DNA from: Streptomyces rhizosphaerihabitans
Lineage (GTDB): Bacteria; Actinomycetota; Actinomycetes; Streptomycetales; Streptomycetaceae
Direction of reading: 5' to 3'
Assembly (NCBI RefSeq): GCF_025399795.1
Contig: NZ_JAODTZ010000017.1
Coordinates: 62,001 to 126,000, forward strand
DNA: 64,000 nt
Shown here: positions 34,683-43,977 of the stretch, piece after piece
Layout: the number at the start of each line of letters is the position of its first letter
Position numbering within the stretch: the first letter of the stretch is position 1
Program-made: the position numbers and the translations under genes
Notes under the pieces: model-generated
The model's database searches: none
What the model was told of the DNA's origin: nothing
What the model saw: the letters and a program-made list of their open reading frames with translations, nothing else

Positions 34683-35338
34683 TGCGAATCGTCCTCGTCG
34701 GGCCGCCCGGTGCCGGGAAGGGAACGCAGGCCGCGTTCCTCGCCAAGAATCTGGGGATCCCGCACATCTCAACGGGCGACCTGTTCCGCGCCAACATCTC
34801 TCGGCAGACGGAACTCGGCAAGCTGGCGAAGTCCTACATGGACAAGGGCGAACTGGTGCCGGACGAGGTCACCATCGCCATGGCCAAGGACCGCATGGAG
34901 CAGCCCGACGCGGAGCACGGCTTCCTGCTCGACGGCTTCCCGCGCAACGTCTCGCAGGCCGAGGCGCTGGACGAGATGCTGAGCACCGAAGGCATGAAGC
35001 TGGACGCGGTGCTGGACCTCGAGGTCCCCGAGGACGAGGTGGTCCGCCGTATCGCGGGCCGTCGTATTTGCCGGAACGACTCGTCGCACGTCTTCCACGT
35101 GTCGTACAAGATGCCGAAGCAGGAAGGCGTCTGCGACGTCTGCGGCGGCGAGCTGTACCAGCGCGACGACGACTCCGAGGACACCGTTCGTACGCGGCTG
35201 GAGGTCTACCACACGCAGACCGAGCCGATCATCGACTACTACAAGGCCCAGGGCCTGGTCGTCACGATCCCGGCGCTCGGCAAGGTGGAAGAGGTCACGG
35301 CGCGCGCGATGGAGGCACTCTCCCGCGAGGACGCCTAG
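34682..35338 (+). CDS. adk: adenylate kinase
   Basis: 218 residues. It catalyses ATP + AMP to 2 ADP. The P-loop is GPPGAGKGTQ. The LID contains RRICRNDSSH and GVCDVCGGE, a zinc-binding Cys set. DGFPRNVSQAEALD is the AMP-binding region. It starts in the secY stop. Confidence 0.99.
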   Translation: MRIVLVGPPGAGKGTQAAFLAKNLGIPHISTGDLFRANISRQTELGKLAKSYMDKGELVPDEVTIAMAKDRMEQPDAEHGFLLDGFPRNVSQAEALDEMLSTEGMKLDAVLDLEVPEDEVVRRIAGRRICRNDSSHVFHVSYKMPKQEGVCDVCGGELYQRDDDSEDTVRTRLEVYHTQTEPIIDYYKAQGLVVTIPALGKVEEVTARAMEALSREDA

Positions 35339-35561
35339 TCCGCGCGGGGTCCGCTCCGCGGTACGCAGTATCGCGGGGTGCGTGAAGCAGTACGTCGCAT
35401 CGGCCGCGGCACCCTCACCGGGTGTCGCGGCCGACGTGCGAGGCGGGCGGGGCCAAGGCCCTGTGCGCCAGCCCGGGGTCCCGGACCCCGGGCGGGGTGG
35501 GTCCAGTCCCCCGTATCGTTGGAGTAGTCCGTAGTTCCGGTCCAGAAAGGCCGCAGCCACC

Positions 35562-36401
35562 ATGGTGCAGATCAAGACCCCCGAGCAGATCGCCAAGATG
35601 CGTGAGGCGGGGCTGGTCGTCGCGGCGATCCATGCGGCCACGCGGGAGGCGGCGGTTCCCGGTGCGACCACCCGGGACCTGGACGAGGTCGCCCGCAAGG
35701 TGCTCGAGGAGCACGGCGCCAAGTCGAACTTCCTCGGGTACGGCGGTTTCCCGGCGACGATCTGCACCTCGGCCAACGAGGTGGTCGTCCACGGCATCCC
35801 GGACGACAAGACCGTCCTGAAGGACGGCGACATCATCTCCATCGACGCCGGCGCGATCGTGGACGGCTGGCACGGCGACGCCGCGTACACCGCGTTCGTG
35901 GGCACCGGCCACGCTCCGGAGCTGATCGAACTCTCCCGGGTGACCGAGGAGTCGATGTGGGCGGGCATCGCGGCCATGAAGGTGGGCAACCGGCTGGTGG
36001 ACGTCTCGCGGGCCATCGAGACCTACATCCGCCGGCAGCCGAAGCCGGGCGGCGGCAAGTACGGGATCATCGAGGACTACGGCGGCCACGGCATCGGCAC
36101 CGAGATGCACATGGACCCGCACCTGTTGAACTACGTCGAGCGCAAGCGCGGGAAGGGGCCGAAGCTGGTCCCCGGGTTCTGCCTCGCGATCGAGCCGATG
36201 GTGTCGCTCGGCACACCGCGGACCGATGTGCTCGAGGACGACTGGACCGTGATCACCACGGACGGGACCTGGTCCTCGCACTGGGAGCACTCCGTGGCAC
36301 TGACGGCTGAGGGACCGCTGGTCCTCACCGCACCCGACTGCGGCAGGGCGAAGCTCGCGGAGTACGGGGTCACGGCAGCGCCCGATCCCCTCGCGGTCTG
36401 A
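35562..36401 (+). CDS. map: type I methionine aminopeptidase
   Basis: 279 residues. It removes the initiator Met from nascent proteins. The metal ligands are in DAGAIVDGWHGDAAYT (two Asp), GGHGIGTEMH (His), AIEPM (Glu) and WEHSVALT (Glu). GAAAGG precedes the start. A gap of 223 bases after adk holds no gene; a possible -10 (TATCGT) is at about 35512. Confidence 0.98.
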   Translation: MVQIKTPEQIAKMREAGLVVAAIHAATREAAVPGATTRDLDEVARKVLEEHGAKSNFLGYGGFPATICTSANEVVVHGIPDDKTVLKDGDIISIDAGAIVDGWHGDAAYTAFVGTGHAPELIELSRVTEESMWAGIAAMKVGNRLVDVSRAIETYIRRQPKPGGGKYGIIEDYGGHGIGTEMHMDPHLLNYVERKRGKGPKLVPGFCLAIEPMVSLGTPRTDVLEDDWTVITTDGTWSSHWEHSVALTAEGPLVLTAPDCGRAKLAEYGVTAAPDPLAV

Positions 36402-36452
36402 CGCTCGCGCTTCCCGTCCGCCCGCTTTCTCCGCCGATCGTGCGATCGGCCG

Positions 36453-36490
36453 GCCCCGCCCCTGGCGCATACCGCGCCGAGGGGCGGGGC
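36453..36490 (+). terminator. hairpin after map
   Basis: GCCCCGCCCCT (36453-36463) pairs with AGGGGCGGGGC (36480-36490), with an inner GGCGC/GCGCC. No T run follows; termination is likely but not certain. Next comes the infA region, with a TAGACT -10-like hexamer at 36549. Confidence 0.65.
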
Positions 36491-36635
36491 ATCTTCATGA
36501 GTGGCAGAGGAGGGCGGAGGTCAATTCGTCTTTCCGGGGGCCCTGACGTAGACTGACTCGTCGGCTCTCGTGCACCCGCATGTCTGCATGCGTTTGCGCG
36601 AAGTCGATCAAGGTAGTCGATTCGAAGGGCAAAGC

Positions 36636-36857
36636 GTGGCCAAGAAGCAAGGTGCCATCGAGATCGAGGGCACTGTCGTTGAGTCTCTTCCGAACGCGAT
36701 GTTCAAGGTGGAGCTCCAGAACGGCCACCAGGTCCTGGCGCACATCAGCGGCAAGATGCGCATGCACTACATCCGCATCCTCCCTGACGACCGGGTCGTG
36801 GTGGAGTTGTCTCCGTACGACCTGACGCGTGGCCGGATCGTCTACCGCTACAAGTAG
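36636..36857 (+). CDS. infA: translation initiation factor IF-1
   Basis: 73 residues from GTG 36636 (MAKKQGAIEIEGTVVESLPN), the normal length. IF-1 occupies the A site during initiation. GHQVLAHISGKMRMHYIRIL and GRIVYRYK close the S1-like fold. TAGACT at 36549 may be its -10. Confidence 0.98.
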   Translation: MAKKQGAIEIEGTVVESLPNAMFKVELQNGHQVLAHISGKMRMHYIRILPDDRVVVELSPYDLTRGRIVYRYK

Positions 36858-36925
36858 ATCTTGCCTTGCTCCGTGTCCCGGTTCCGGGGCGCGGGGGGTG
36901 GCACTGACCCGGAGAACCTCACCTA

Positions 36926-37039
36926 ATGAAGGTCAAGCCGAGCGTCAAGAAGATCTGCGACAAGTGCAGGGTGATCCGCCGTCACGGTCGGGTCATGGTC
37001 ATCTGCGAAAACCCGCGCCACAAGCAGCGCCAGGGCTGA
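36926..37039 (+). CDS. rpmJ: 50S ribosomal protein L36, zinc form
   Basis: 37 residues from ATG 36926: MKVKPSVKKICDKCRVIRRH and ICENPRHKQRQG. C11, C14, C27 and H32 form the zinc site, so this is the zinc-binding version. It lies 68 bases after infA and is too short for many gene finders. Confidence 0.97.
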   Translation: MKVKPSVKKICDKCRVIRRHGRVMVICENPRHKQRQG

Positions 37040-37138
37040 CGCACGACCGCACCTTCTGCACTTCGCAGATACTTCGCGCGACGCAGCAGTACATGTTCAT
37101 ACGCAGGATCCAGGGCTGAGTCTCATCAGGCCTGACAC

Positions 37139-37157
37139 CCCCGGTCGGAGGCCGGGG
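37139..37157 (+). promoter_or_regulatory. rpsM leader hairpin
   Basis: CCCCGG-TCGGAGG-CCGGGG follows GACAC, loosely like the rpsL/rpsJ leader element but without sequence identity. Confidence 0.35.
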
Positions 37158-37257
37158 ACCCGGTTCGTACCGAATGCTCGGTCCCTTGGATCAGAGGACG
37201 ACGGCGGGCGGGATCCGGTTCTGCGGAAGACCTCCGAACGACAACTGGAGCCATTGA

Positions 37258-37638
37258 ATGGCACGCGTTTCCGGTGTTGACATCCCGCGCGAAAAGCGTG
37301 TGGAGGTCGCCCTCACCTACGTGTTCGGCATCGGCCGGACGCTTTCCCAGCTGACGCTGGCCGAGACCGGCGTGAACCCCAACACGCGCGTTCGTGACCT
37401 CTCCGAGGAGGAGCTGGTCAAGATCCGCGAGTACGTGGACGCCAACATCAAGACCGAGGGTGACCTCCGTCGCGAGATCCAGGGCGACATTCGCCGCAAG
37501 ATCGAGATCGGCTGCTACCAGGGTATTCGCCACCGCCGTGGCCTGCCCGTGCACGGTCAGCGCACCAGCACGAACGCCCGTACCCGCAAGGGCCCGCGTC
37601 GCGCGATCGCCGGCAAGAAGAAGCCGGGCAAGAAGTAG
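37258..37638 (+). CDS. rpsM: 30S ribosomal protein S13
   Basis: 126 residues (MARVSGVDIPREKRVEVALT). S13 lies in the 30S head and bridges to the 50S. GQRTSTNARTRKGPRRAIAG is the C-terminal rRNA/tRNA-contact tail. It opens the alpha operon. Confidence 0.99.
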   Translation: MARVSGVDIPREKRVEVALTYVFGIGRTLSQLTLAETGVNPNTRVRDLSEEELVKIREYVDANIKTEGDLRREIQGDIRRKIEIGCYQGIRHRRGLPVHGQRTSTNARTRKGPRRAIAGKKKPGKK

Positions 37639-37707
37639 TCCTCAGCGGACAACGCTTCATCAGCGGTCTTCGCTGTAGGACCGACCACCTCCCCGTAGGA
37701 GAAATAG

Positions 37708-38112
37708 ATGCCCCCCAAGGGTCGTCAGGGCGCTGCCAAGAAGGTGCGCCGCAAGGAAAAGAAGAACGTCGCTCACGGGCACGCTCACATCAAGAGCACG
37801 TTCAACAACACGATCGTCTCGATCACGGACCCCGCGGGCAACGTGATCTCCTGGGCCTCCGCCGGCCACGTCGGCTTCAAGGGCTCGCGCAAGTCCACCC
37901 CCTTCGCCGCGCAGATGGCCGCCGAGTCGGCCGCCCGTCGCGCGCAGGAGCACGGCATGCGCAAGGTTGACGTCTTCGTGAAGGGCCCGGGCTCCGGTCG
38001 CGAGACCGCGATCCGCTCCCTCCAGGCCACTGGCCTCGAGGTCGGCTCCATCCAGGACGTCACCCCCACCCCGCACAACGGCTGCCGTCCGCCGAAGCGC
38101 CGCCGCGTCTGA
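37708..38112 (+). CDS. rpsK: 30S ribosomal protein S11
   Basis: 134 residues. S11 forms part of the mRNA exit platform. STFNNTIVSITDPAGNVISW and TPTPHNGCRPPKRRRV are diagnostic. TAGGAGAAATAG precedes the start. Confidence 0.99.
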   Translation: MPPKGRQGAAKKVRRKEKKNVAHGHAHIKSTFNNTIVSITDPAGNVISWASAGHVGFKGSRKSTPFAAQMAAESAARRAQEHGMRKVDVFVKGPGSGRETAIRSLQATGLEVGSIQDVTPTPHNGCRPPKRRRV

Positions 38113-38166
38113 CGCACGGCCGCTCGGTCGTCGTTCTCGACGGCCCTGTGCTGGTTCGAGGTTTCC

Positions 38167-38201
38167 GGGCGGTACGGCTCCGTAAAAGGGCCGTATCGCC
38201 C
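38167..38201 (+). promoter_or_regulatory. hairpin between rpsK and rpoA
   Basis: GGGCGGTACGGC (38167-38178) pairs with GCCGTATCGCCC (38190-38201), one G-T pair. The gap is 178 bases. It may be an attenuator or the leader of rpoA. Confidence 0.5.
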
Positions 38202-38290
38202 GTACCCTTGCTGTACCCGGCCTCTCGTGAGGCGCGGTTCCGTCGGGCGTCAAATAGCGGGCGTCCACGAAAGAAGGATCTGATCACCAC

Positions 38291-39313
38291 ATGCTGATCG
38301 CTCAGCGTCCCTCGTTGACCGAAGAGGTCGTCGACGAATTCCGCTCCCGGTTCGTGATCGAGCCGCTGGAGCCGGGCTTCGGCTACACCCTCGGCAACTC
38401 CCTGCGCCGCACCCTCCTCTCGTCGATCCCCGGCGCTGCTGTCACCAGCATCCGCATCGACGGTGTCCTGCACGAGTTCACCACCGTGCCGGGCGTCAAG
38501 GAGGACGTCACCGACCTGATCCTCAACATCAAGCAGCTGGTCGTCTCCTCGGAGCACGACGAGCCGGTCGTGATGTACCTGCGCAAGCAGGGCCCGGGTC
38601 TGGTCACCGCCGCCGACATCGCGCCCCCGGCCGGTGTCGAGGTCCACAACCCCGACCTCGTCCTCGCCACGCTCAACGGCAAGGGCAAGCTGGAGATGGA
38701 GCTGACCGTCGAGCGCGGTCGCGGCTACGTCTCCGCCGTCCAGAACAAGCAGGTCGGTCAGGAGATCGGGCGCATCCCGGTCGACTCGATCTACTCGCCG
38801 GTGCTGAAGGTCACGTACAAGGTCGAGGCGACCCGTGTCGAGCAGCGCACCGACTTCGACAAGCTGATCGTCGACGTCGAGACCAAGCAGGCCATGCGTC
38901 CCCGTGACGCCATGGCGTCGGCCGGCAAGACCCTGGTCGAGCTGTTCGGTCTGGCCCGCGAGCTCAACATCGACGCCGAGGGCATCGACATGGGCCCGTC
39001 CCCCACGGACGCCGCCCTCGCCGCTGATCTCGCCCTGCCGATCGAGGAGCTCGAGCTCACCGTTCGGTCGTACAACTGCCTCAAGCGTGAGGGCATCCAC
39101 TCCGTGGGTGAGCTCGTCGCCCGCTCCGAGGCCGACCTCCTGGACATCCGCAACTTCGGTGCGAAGTCCATCGACGAGGTCAAGGCGAAGCTGGCCGGCA
39201 TGGGCCTGGCCCTCAAGGACAGCCCGCCCGGATTCGACCCGACCGCCGCCGCCGACGCCTTCGGCGCCGACGACGACGCGGACGCGGGTTTCGTGGAGAC
39301 CGAGCAGTACTGA
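38291..39313 (+). CDS. rpoA: RNA polymerase alpha subunit
   Basis: 340 residues. The N-terminal domain (GYTLGNSLRRTLLSSIPGAA) dimerises and assembles the polymerase. The C-terminal domain, which binds UP elements and activators, includes LTVRSYNCLKREGIHSVGEL and RNFGAKSIDEVKAKL. An acidic tail follows (DADAGFVETEQY). Confidence 0.99.
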   Translation: MLIAQRPSLTEEVVDEFRSRFVIEPLEPGFGYTLGNSLRRTLLSSIPGAAVTSIRIDGVLHEFTTVPGVKEDVTDLILNIKQLVVSSEHDEPVVMYLRKQGPGLVTAADIAPPAGVEVHNPDLVLATLNGKGKLEMELTVERGRGYVSAVQNKQVGQEIGRIPVDSIYSPVLKVTYKVEATRVEQRTDFDKLIVDVETKQAMRPRDAMASAGKTLVELFGLARELNIDAEGIDMGPSPTDAALAADLALPIEELELTVRSYNCLKREGIHSVGELVARSEADLLDIRNFGAKSIDEVKAKLAGMGLALKDSPPGFDPTAAADAFGADDDADAGFVETEQY

Positions 39314-39438
39314 GCCAGTACTGGGACGGCTTCCGTCCTCCGGGGTCCTTCGGGACCCCGGATCTTCGACGGGCAATCGCCCGCTCGGACACTGTCCCCG
39401 GTACCTGATACGGCCGGGGCAGACACCTAGGAGAAACC

Positions 39439-39936
39439 ATGCCGAAGCCCGCCAAGGGTGCCCGTCTGGGCGGCAGTGCCGCGCACGAGAAGCTGCTCCT
39501 CGCGAACCTCGCGAAGTCGCTCTTCGAGCACGGCCGCATCACCACCACCGAGGCCAAGGCCCGTCGCCTGCGTCCCTACGCGGAGCGTCTGGTCACCAAG
39601 GCGAAGAAGGGTGACCTTCACAACCGCCGTCAGGTGCTCTCGGTGATCACGGACAAGAGCATCGTGCACACGCTCTTCACCGAGATCGGCCCGCGTTACG
39701 AGAACCGCCCGGGTGGCTACACCCGTATCACCAAGATCGGTAACCGCCGTGGCGACAACGCGCCCATGGCTGTCATCGAGCTGGTGGAGGCCCTGACCGT
39801 GGCCCAGCAGGCCACCGGTGAGGCCGAGGCGGCCACCAAGCGTTCCGCCAAGGACGCCGAGGCTCCGGCCAAGGTCGAGGACACCAAGGTCGAGGACGCC
39901 GCCGAGGCTCCCGCCGAGGAGTCGAAGGACGCCTGA
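39439..39936 (+). CDS. rplQ: 50S ribosomal protein L17 with Ala/Glu tail
   Basis: 165 residues; the first 120 are standard L17 (MPKPAKGARLGGSAAHEKLL), the rest an Ala/Glu/Lys-rich extension. L17 sits at the bottom of the 50S. GGAGAAACC precedes it. It ends the alpha operon. Confidence 0.98.
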   Translation: MPKPAKGARLGGSAAHEKLLLANLAKSLFEHGRITTTEAKARRLRPYAERLVTKAKKGDLHNRRQVLSVITDKSIVHTLFTEIGPRYENRPGGYTRITKIGNRRGDNAPMAVIELVEALTVAQQATGEAEAATKRSAKDAEAPAKVEDTKVEDAAEAPAEESKDA

Positions 39937-39953
39937 GGCACTGCCTTGCTGTG

Positions 39954-39985
39954 AGCGGGTCCGTCCCTTTCGGGGCGGGCCCGCT
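39954..39985 (+). terminator. terminator of the alpha operon
   Basis: AGCGGGTCCGTCCC and GGGGCGGGCCCGCT form a stem around TTTC, followed by TTCGCG. Confidence 0.85.
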
Positions 39986-40028
39986 TTCGCGTTGCCGGGG
40001 ACGAGCCCGGGCTTGAGAGGATCTAGGT

Positions 40029-40895
40029 GTGAGTGACGAAGCGGAGCCCGGGTTCGTACGGGTGCGGTTGGATCTGTCGTACGACGGGAGCGAGTTCTCC
40101 GGGTGGGCCAAGCAGGCCGGAGGGCGCAGGACCGTGCAGGGCGAGATCGAGGACGCGCTGCGGACGGTGACGCGGACGAGGGACACCACGTACGAGCTGA
40201 CCGTGGCCGGGCGGACCGACGCCGGCGTGCACGCGCGCGGCCAGGTGGCCCACGTCGACCTGCCCGAGGAACTGTGGGCCGAGCACCGCGAGAAGCTGCT
40301 GAAGCGGCTCGCCGGGCGGCTGGCGAAGGACGTACGGGTGTGGTCGATGACCGAGGCGCCCGCAGGGTTCAACGCGCGCTTCTCGGCGGTCTGGCGGCGC
40401 TATGCCTACCGCGTCACCGACGAACCCGGTGGCGTCGACCCGCTGCTGCGCAGTCATGTCCTGTGGCACGACTGGCCGTTGGACGTGGACGCCATGAACG
40501 AGGCGGCCGGGCGGCTGCTGGGGGAGCACGACTTCGCCGCCTACTGCAAGAAGCGCGAGGGCGCGACGACCATCCGTACGCTCCAGGAACTGAGCCTGGT
40601 GCGCGGTGCGGACGGCGTCATCACCGCCACCGTGCGGGCCGACGCCTTCTGCCACAACATGGTGCGGTCGCTGATCGGGGCCCTGCTGTTCGTGGGGGAC
40701 GGGCACCGCGGACCCGAGTGGCCGGGGAAGGTGCTCGCCGCCGGCGTACGGGATTCGGCCGTCCATGTCGTACGGCCGCACGGGCTGACGCTCGAAGAAG
40801 TCGGTTACCCCACGGACGAGTTGCTGGCCGCGCGGAACAAGGAGGCGCGGAACAAGCGGACGTTGCCGGGAGCGGCCGGGTGCGAGACCTGCTGA
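40029..40895 (+). CDS. truA: tRNA pseudouridine(38-40) synthase
   Basis: 288 residues from GTG 40029. It converts uridines 38-40 of tRNA anticodon stems to pseudouridine. The catalytic Asp lies in GRTDAGVHARGQVAHV. ADAFCHNMVRSLIGALLFVG is typical. GAGAGGA lies before the GTG, but GAGGAT six bases before it could instead be a -10 of a leaderless start. Confidence 0.97.
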   Translation: MSDEAEPGFVRVRLDLSYDGSEFSGWAKQAGGRRTVQGEIEDALRTVTRTRDTTYELTVAGRTDAGVHARGQVAHVDLPEELWAEHREKLLKRLAGRLAKDVRVWSMTEAPAGFNARFSAVWRRYAYRVTDEPGGVDPLLRSHVLWHDWPLDVDAMNEAAGRLLGEHDFAAYCKKREGATTIRTLQELSLVRGADGVITATVRADAFCHNMVRSLIGALLFVGDGHRGPEWPGKVLAAGVRDSAVHVVRPHGLTLEEVGYPTDELLAARNKEARNKRTLPGAAGCETC

Positions 40896-41109
40896 CACCC
40901 GCCGTGTCCGCCGGGGGCGATGCCTCGGCTGATAGCGCGTCAACCGGGAGTGCTGTGCTGTGCTCTCACCCGAGAGTGCCTCAACTGCCGGTCGCCGGGA
41001 TCCACTTGACGAGGGTGATCGATCGCGGACGGGCGGACGGGCGTGGAGGAGCGGGTGAAGGCGGCGGAGCGGGGCGGCGGCCGGTGTTCGTCGGCCGCCG
41101 CCGGAACCG

Positions 41110-41997
41110 CTACTGGTTGGCCGCGGCCGACGCCTGGGCCTGGCCGCGCCGGCTGATCTGACGGAAGGTGAACTCCGCGAGATCGTCGCCGGTCGTGAAC
41201 ACCGCGGTGTCCTTCGCCGTCACGTCCTTGCCGTCGGTGAAACCGGAGAGGGTGAAGTAGGCGTAACGGCCGTAGGCGTTGGTGGTCGAACGGCAGACGG
41301 CCGAGTCGCAGAACGCCTTGATGCCGTTGCCGGGGAGCGAGGCGATGATGCTCTTGTTGTCCGCGTCGCCCTTGGCCTTGGTCGCCTCGGCCTCGGTGTC
41401 GAAGACCGCGACGCCGACTGTCACCGCCACCCCGTCCTTGACGTAGGTGACGCGCAGGAAGCGGGTGCAGCCGTCCTTTTTGAGGACCGGCGGCAGCGTG
41501 CCCTTCGCGGCCGAGGCGCAGTTCTTCGTGTCGGCCGTCGGACCCTTGCGGTACACACGGTCGCCCATGGTGAGCTGCGTACCGGGGAAGAGGATGTCCG
41601 GGCTCAGCGGCGCCGTGTCCTTCTGCGCGCTGGCTATGAACTGCTTCGGATCCAGCGGCGGCGGAGCCGAGGTCGGCGCGAAGGACGGAGCCGGTGTCGT
41701 GGCACCCGGGATGTCCGCGCTGGCGGGCAGCTTGGACGGTTCGTTCCCCGCCTGGTTGTTCCCGTTCGCGTTGGCGACGGCCATGGCCACGGCCGCGCCG
41801 ACCGCGACGGTGGCCAGGGCCCCGCCCACGATGAACAGCACTTTGCGGCGCCTGTTGCGCGTTTCGGAAGCCTCTGCCATTGCGGCCCAGTCGGGATTCC
41901 CGCCGGACCGCTGATTGCCCCACTGAGGCGGTTGCTGAGACCCCGGCTTCCAGGGGTCCCACGGGGGCTGCCCCTGCCCACCCTGCCCATAACTCAT
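41110..41997 (-). CDS. membrane-anchored extracytoplasmic protein
   Basis: 295 residues from ATG 41997 (an earlier in-frame ATG at 42042 lacks a site). TAAGAT seven bases before the start suggests a leaderless transcript. A Gly/Gln/Pro-rich cytoplasmic head, then RRRKVLFIVGGALATVAVGA as a transmembrane anchor (about 48-70), then a Pro/Ser linker and a globular extracytoplasmic domain with four Cys (two likely disulfides). Family unnamed; conserved next to truA in Streptomyces as far as I recall. Confidence 0.75.
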   Translation of the reverse strand: MSYGQGGQGQPPWDPWKPGSQQPPQWGNQRSGGNPDWAAMAEASETRNRRRKVLFIVGGALATVAVGAAVAMAVANANGNNQAGNEPSKLPASADIPGATTPAPSFAPTSAPPPLDPKQFIASAQKDTAPLSPDILFPGTQLTMGDRVYRKGPTADTKNCASAAKGTLPPVLKKDGCTRFLRVTYVKDGVAVTVGVAVFDTEAEATKAKGDADNKSIIASLPGNGIKAFCDSAVCRSTTNAYGRYAYFTLSGFTDGKDVTAKDTAVFTTGDDLAEFTFRQISRRGQAQASAAANQ

Positions 41998-42071
41998 GCG
42001 CCGCATCTTAGACGGGCGTTGGGGGGTGCCGGTCCGCTCCACCGGGCACTTGAGCCCCTAGCGTGACCTGA

Positions 42072-43268
42072 ATGCTGACGGGCAAAAGTGACATCTCAGG
42101 GTGGTTGGTACGTAGGGCCTCCTGGCACGCGTGGGCGGTGTCGGGCGCGGTGCTGTGCGCGCATGTCGTGGGCGTCGCGCGCCGCAGTGCGGCAGGAGGG
42201 ATGGACAACGCGATCGTCGTACGGGCCGCGCGTACCTGGCTGGACGGCGGCTCGCCCTATGCCGACCGGCACTTCCTCTATTTCCCGAGCGCGGTGCTCG
42301 CCGCGGTGCCGCAGACGCTGCTCCCGGCGTACGCGCTGCGGGTGCTGGTGCCGCTGACCGTGACGGCGCTGCTGGTGGCGGGCTGGGCCTGGGCGCTACG
42401 GGTCCACGGGGTCCCCTGGCGCAGCCGCCTCGGGGTGCTCGGCCCCGCCGCGCTGGCGCTGGGCTTCGCGCCCTTCGGGCACCTGGTCTCGCTCGGCAAC
42501 TGGACCGTGACCGCCGCCGCGGCGCTGCCCCTCGCCCTGCTGCTGGCCGCCCGGGAGCGGTGGGGGTGGGCCGGTGTGGTCATCGGCGCTGCCCTCGCCC
42601 TGAAGCCGCTGCTCGCACCGGCGGCGCTGCTCTTCCTCTTCGCGCGCCGCTGGCGGGGACTGGCCGCGGTGGTTCTGGTGCCGGCGCTGGTGTCCGGCGG
42701 GGCGGCGCTGCTGATGCCCGATCCTGCGGCGTTCGTCACACGGACGCTGCCGTTCCTGCTGCGGAGCCACGACGGCTTCGTCCGCCTTTACGAGGCTTCC
42801 CCGGTGGCGGTGCTGCCGCGGCTGGGGGTGCCGTCCTGGGTGGCGGTGCCGCTCGCCTGCGCTGTGGCGGGTGCCGGGGTCCTGGGCGCGTACCGCCGCT
42901 GGTCTCGCGGTGTTCCCGGGCCGCTGCGGCTTGTTGAGACCGCGGTGCTGCTGATGCTCTCGGCGTTCCTGGTGTCCCGGCCGTCGTACGACCACTATCT
43001 GCTCGTCGTGGTGCCGCTGCTGCTCGCGGGGCTGCCGTATCCCGGTTCGGCGGCCCGTGGGCCCTGGTTCTGGCTGGCGCTGGTGCCGCAGGTGCCCGGC
43101 GCCGACTGGCCCTGGCTGGAAGCGGTGACCCGACGTTCCTTCCGGGACTGCTTTACCCTGTGTGTATTGACTGCATCGGTGGCGCTCCGGCGTCCCCGGC
43201 ATCTGCCGCTCGGCGGCCCCGACCACTTTGTCGCTCCGCGACAGGGAAGACAGGCCACGAGGGTGTGA
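42072..43268 (+). CDS. GT87 (DUF2029)-type polyprenyl-phosphate glycosyltransferase-like membrane protein
   Basis: 398 residues with about ten hydrophobic spans. GGMDNAIVVRAARTWLDGGS gives the early acidic residue of GT87/GT-C enzymes, followed by GSPYADRHFLYFPSAV. TAGCGT ends seven bases before the ATG, so the transcript is probably leaderless and divergent from the gene at 41997. The donor and acceptor sugars cannot be inferred. Confidence 0.78.
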   Translation: MLTGKSDISGWLVRRASWHAWAVSGAVLCAHVVGVARRSAAGGMDNAIVVRAARTWLDGGSPYADRHFLYFPSAVLAAVPQTLLPAYALRVLVPLTVTALLVAGWAWALRVHGVPWRSRLGVLGPAALALGFAPFGHLVSLGNWTVTAAAALPLALLLAARERWGWAGVVIGAALALKPLLAPAALLFLFARRWRGLAAVVLVPALVSGGAALLMPDPAAFVTRTLPFLLRSHDGFVRLYEASPVAVLPRLGVPSWVAVPLACAVAGAGVLGAYRRWSRGVPGPLRLVETAVLLMLSAFLVSRPSYDHYLLVVVPLLLAGLPYPGSAARGPWFWLALVPQVPGADWPWLEAVTRRSFRDCFTLCVLTASVALRRPRHLPLGGPDHFVAPRQGRQATRV

Positions 43269-43279
43269 GCACTCGCGTT

Positions 43280-43309
43280 TTGACCCTTCAGGGGCACCGC
43301 GGGTAAGCT
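43280..43309 (+). promoter_or_regulatory. rplM promoter
   Basis: TTGACC (43280-43285), 18 bases, TAAGCT (43304-43309). The leader would be about 175 bases before rplM. Confidence 0.75.
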
Positions 43310-43491
43310 TGCAGTTCGTTATGTGTATTGGCTTGCTCATTCTCACGTGAGGGGCCCTTACACCGGTCCACCGGGGCTGATGACCAGCGATCTGCACGCG
43401 GTATGCGTCACCGCAGTGCGGTCAGGGCTGTCGTGATCGTCCGTGGTGGCCATGTCAGGACCCACTCACTGAAGAAGCGAAGGCTACGACC

Positions 43492-43935
43492 GTGCGTACG
43501 TACAGCCCCAAGCCCGGCGACATCACTCGCCAGTGGTACGTCATCGACGCCCAGGATGTCGTCCTGGGTCGTCTGGCGACCACTGCCGCGAACATTCTGC
43601 GCGGCAAGCACAAGCCGATCTACGCGCCCCACGTCGACGCTGGTGACTTCGTCATCATCATCAACGCCGACAAGGTGCACCTCTCCGGCAACAAGAAGAC
43701 CCAGAAGCTGGCGTACCGCCACTCCGGTTACCCGGGTGGTCTGCGCTCCGTCCGTTACGACGAGCTGCTGGCGAAGAACCCCGAGAAGGCCGTCGAGAAG
43801 GCCATCAAGGGCATGGTTCCCAAGAACACCCTGGGTCGCCAGGTGCTCTCGAAGCTGAAGGTCTACGCGGGCGAGAACCACCCGCACGCTGCGCAGCAGC
43901 CGGTCCCGTTCGAGATCACCCAGGTCGCGCAGTAG
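43492..43935 (+). CDS. rplM: 50S ribosomal protein L13
   Basis: 147 residues from GTG 43492. L13 is an early 50S assembly protein. PKPGDITRQWYVIDAQDVVL and RHSGYPGGLRSVRYDELLAK are characteristic. It forms the usual two-gene operon with rpsI. Confidence 0.99.
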   Translation: MRTYSPKPGDITRQWYVIDAQDVVLGRLATTAANILRGKHKPIYAPHVDAGDFVIIINADKVHLSGNKKTQKLAYRHSGYPGGLRSVRYDELLAKNPEKAVEKAIKGMVPKNTLGRQVLSKLKVYAGENHPHAAQQPVPFEITQVAQ

Positions 43936-43977
43936 TTCCGGCCACCCCCTAAGACATAAAGAAATCTGAGGAGAATC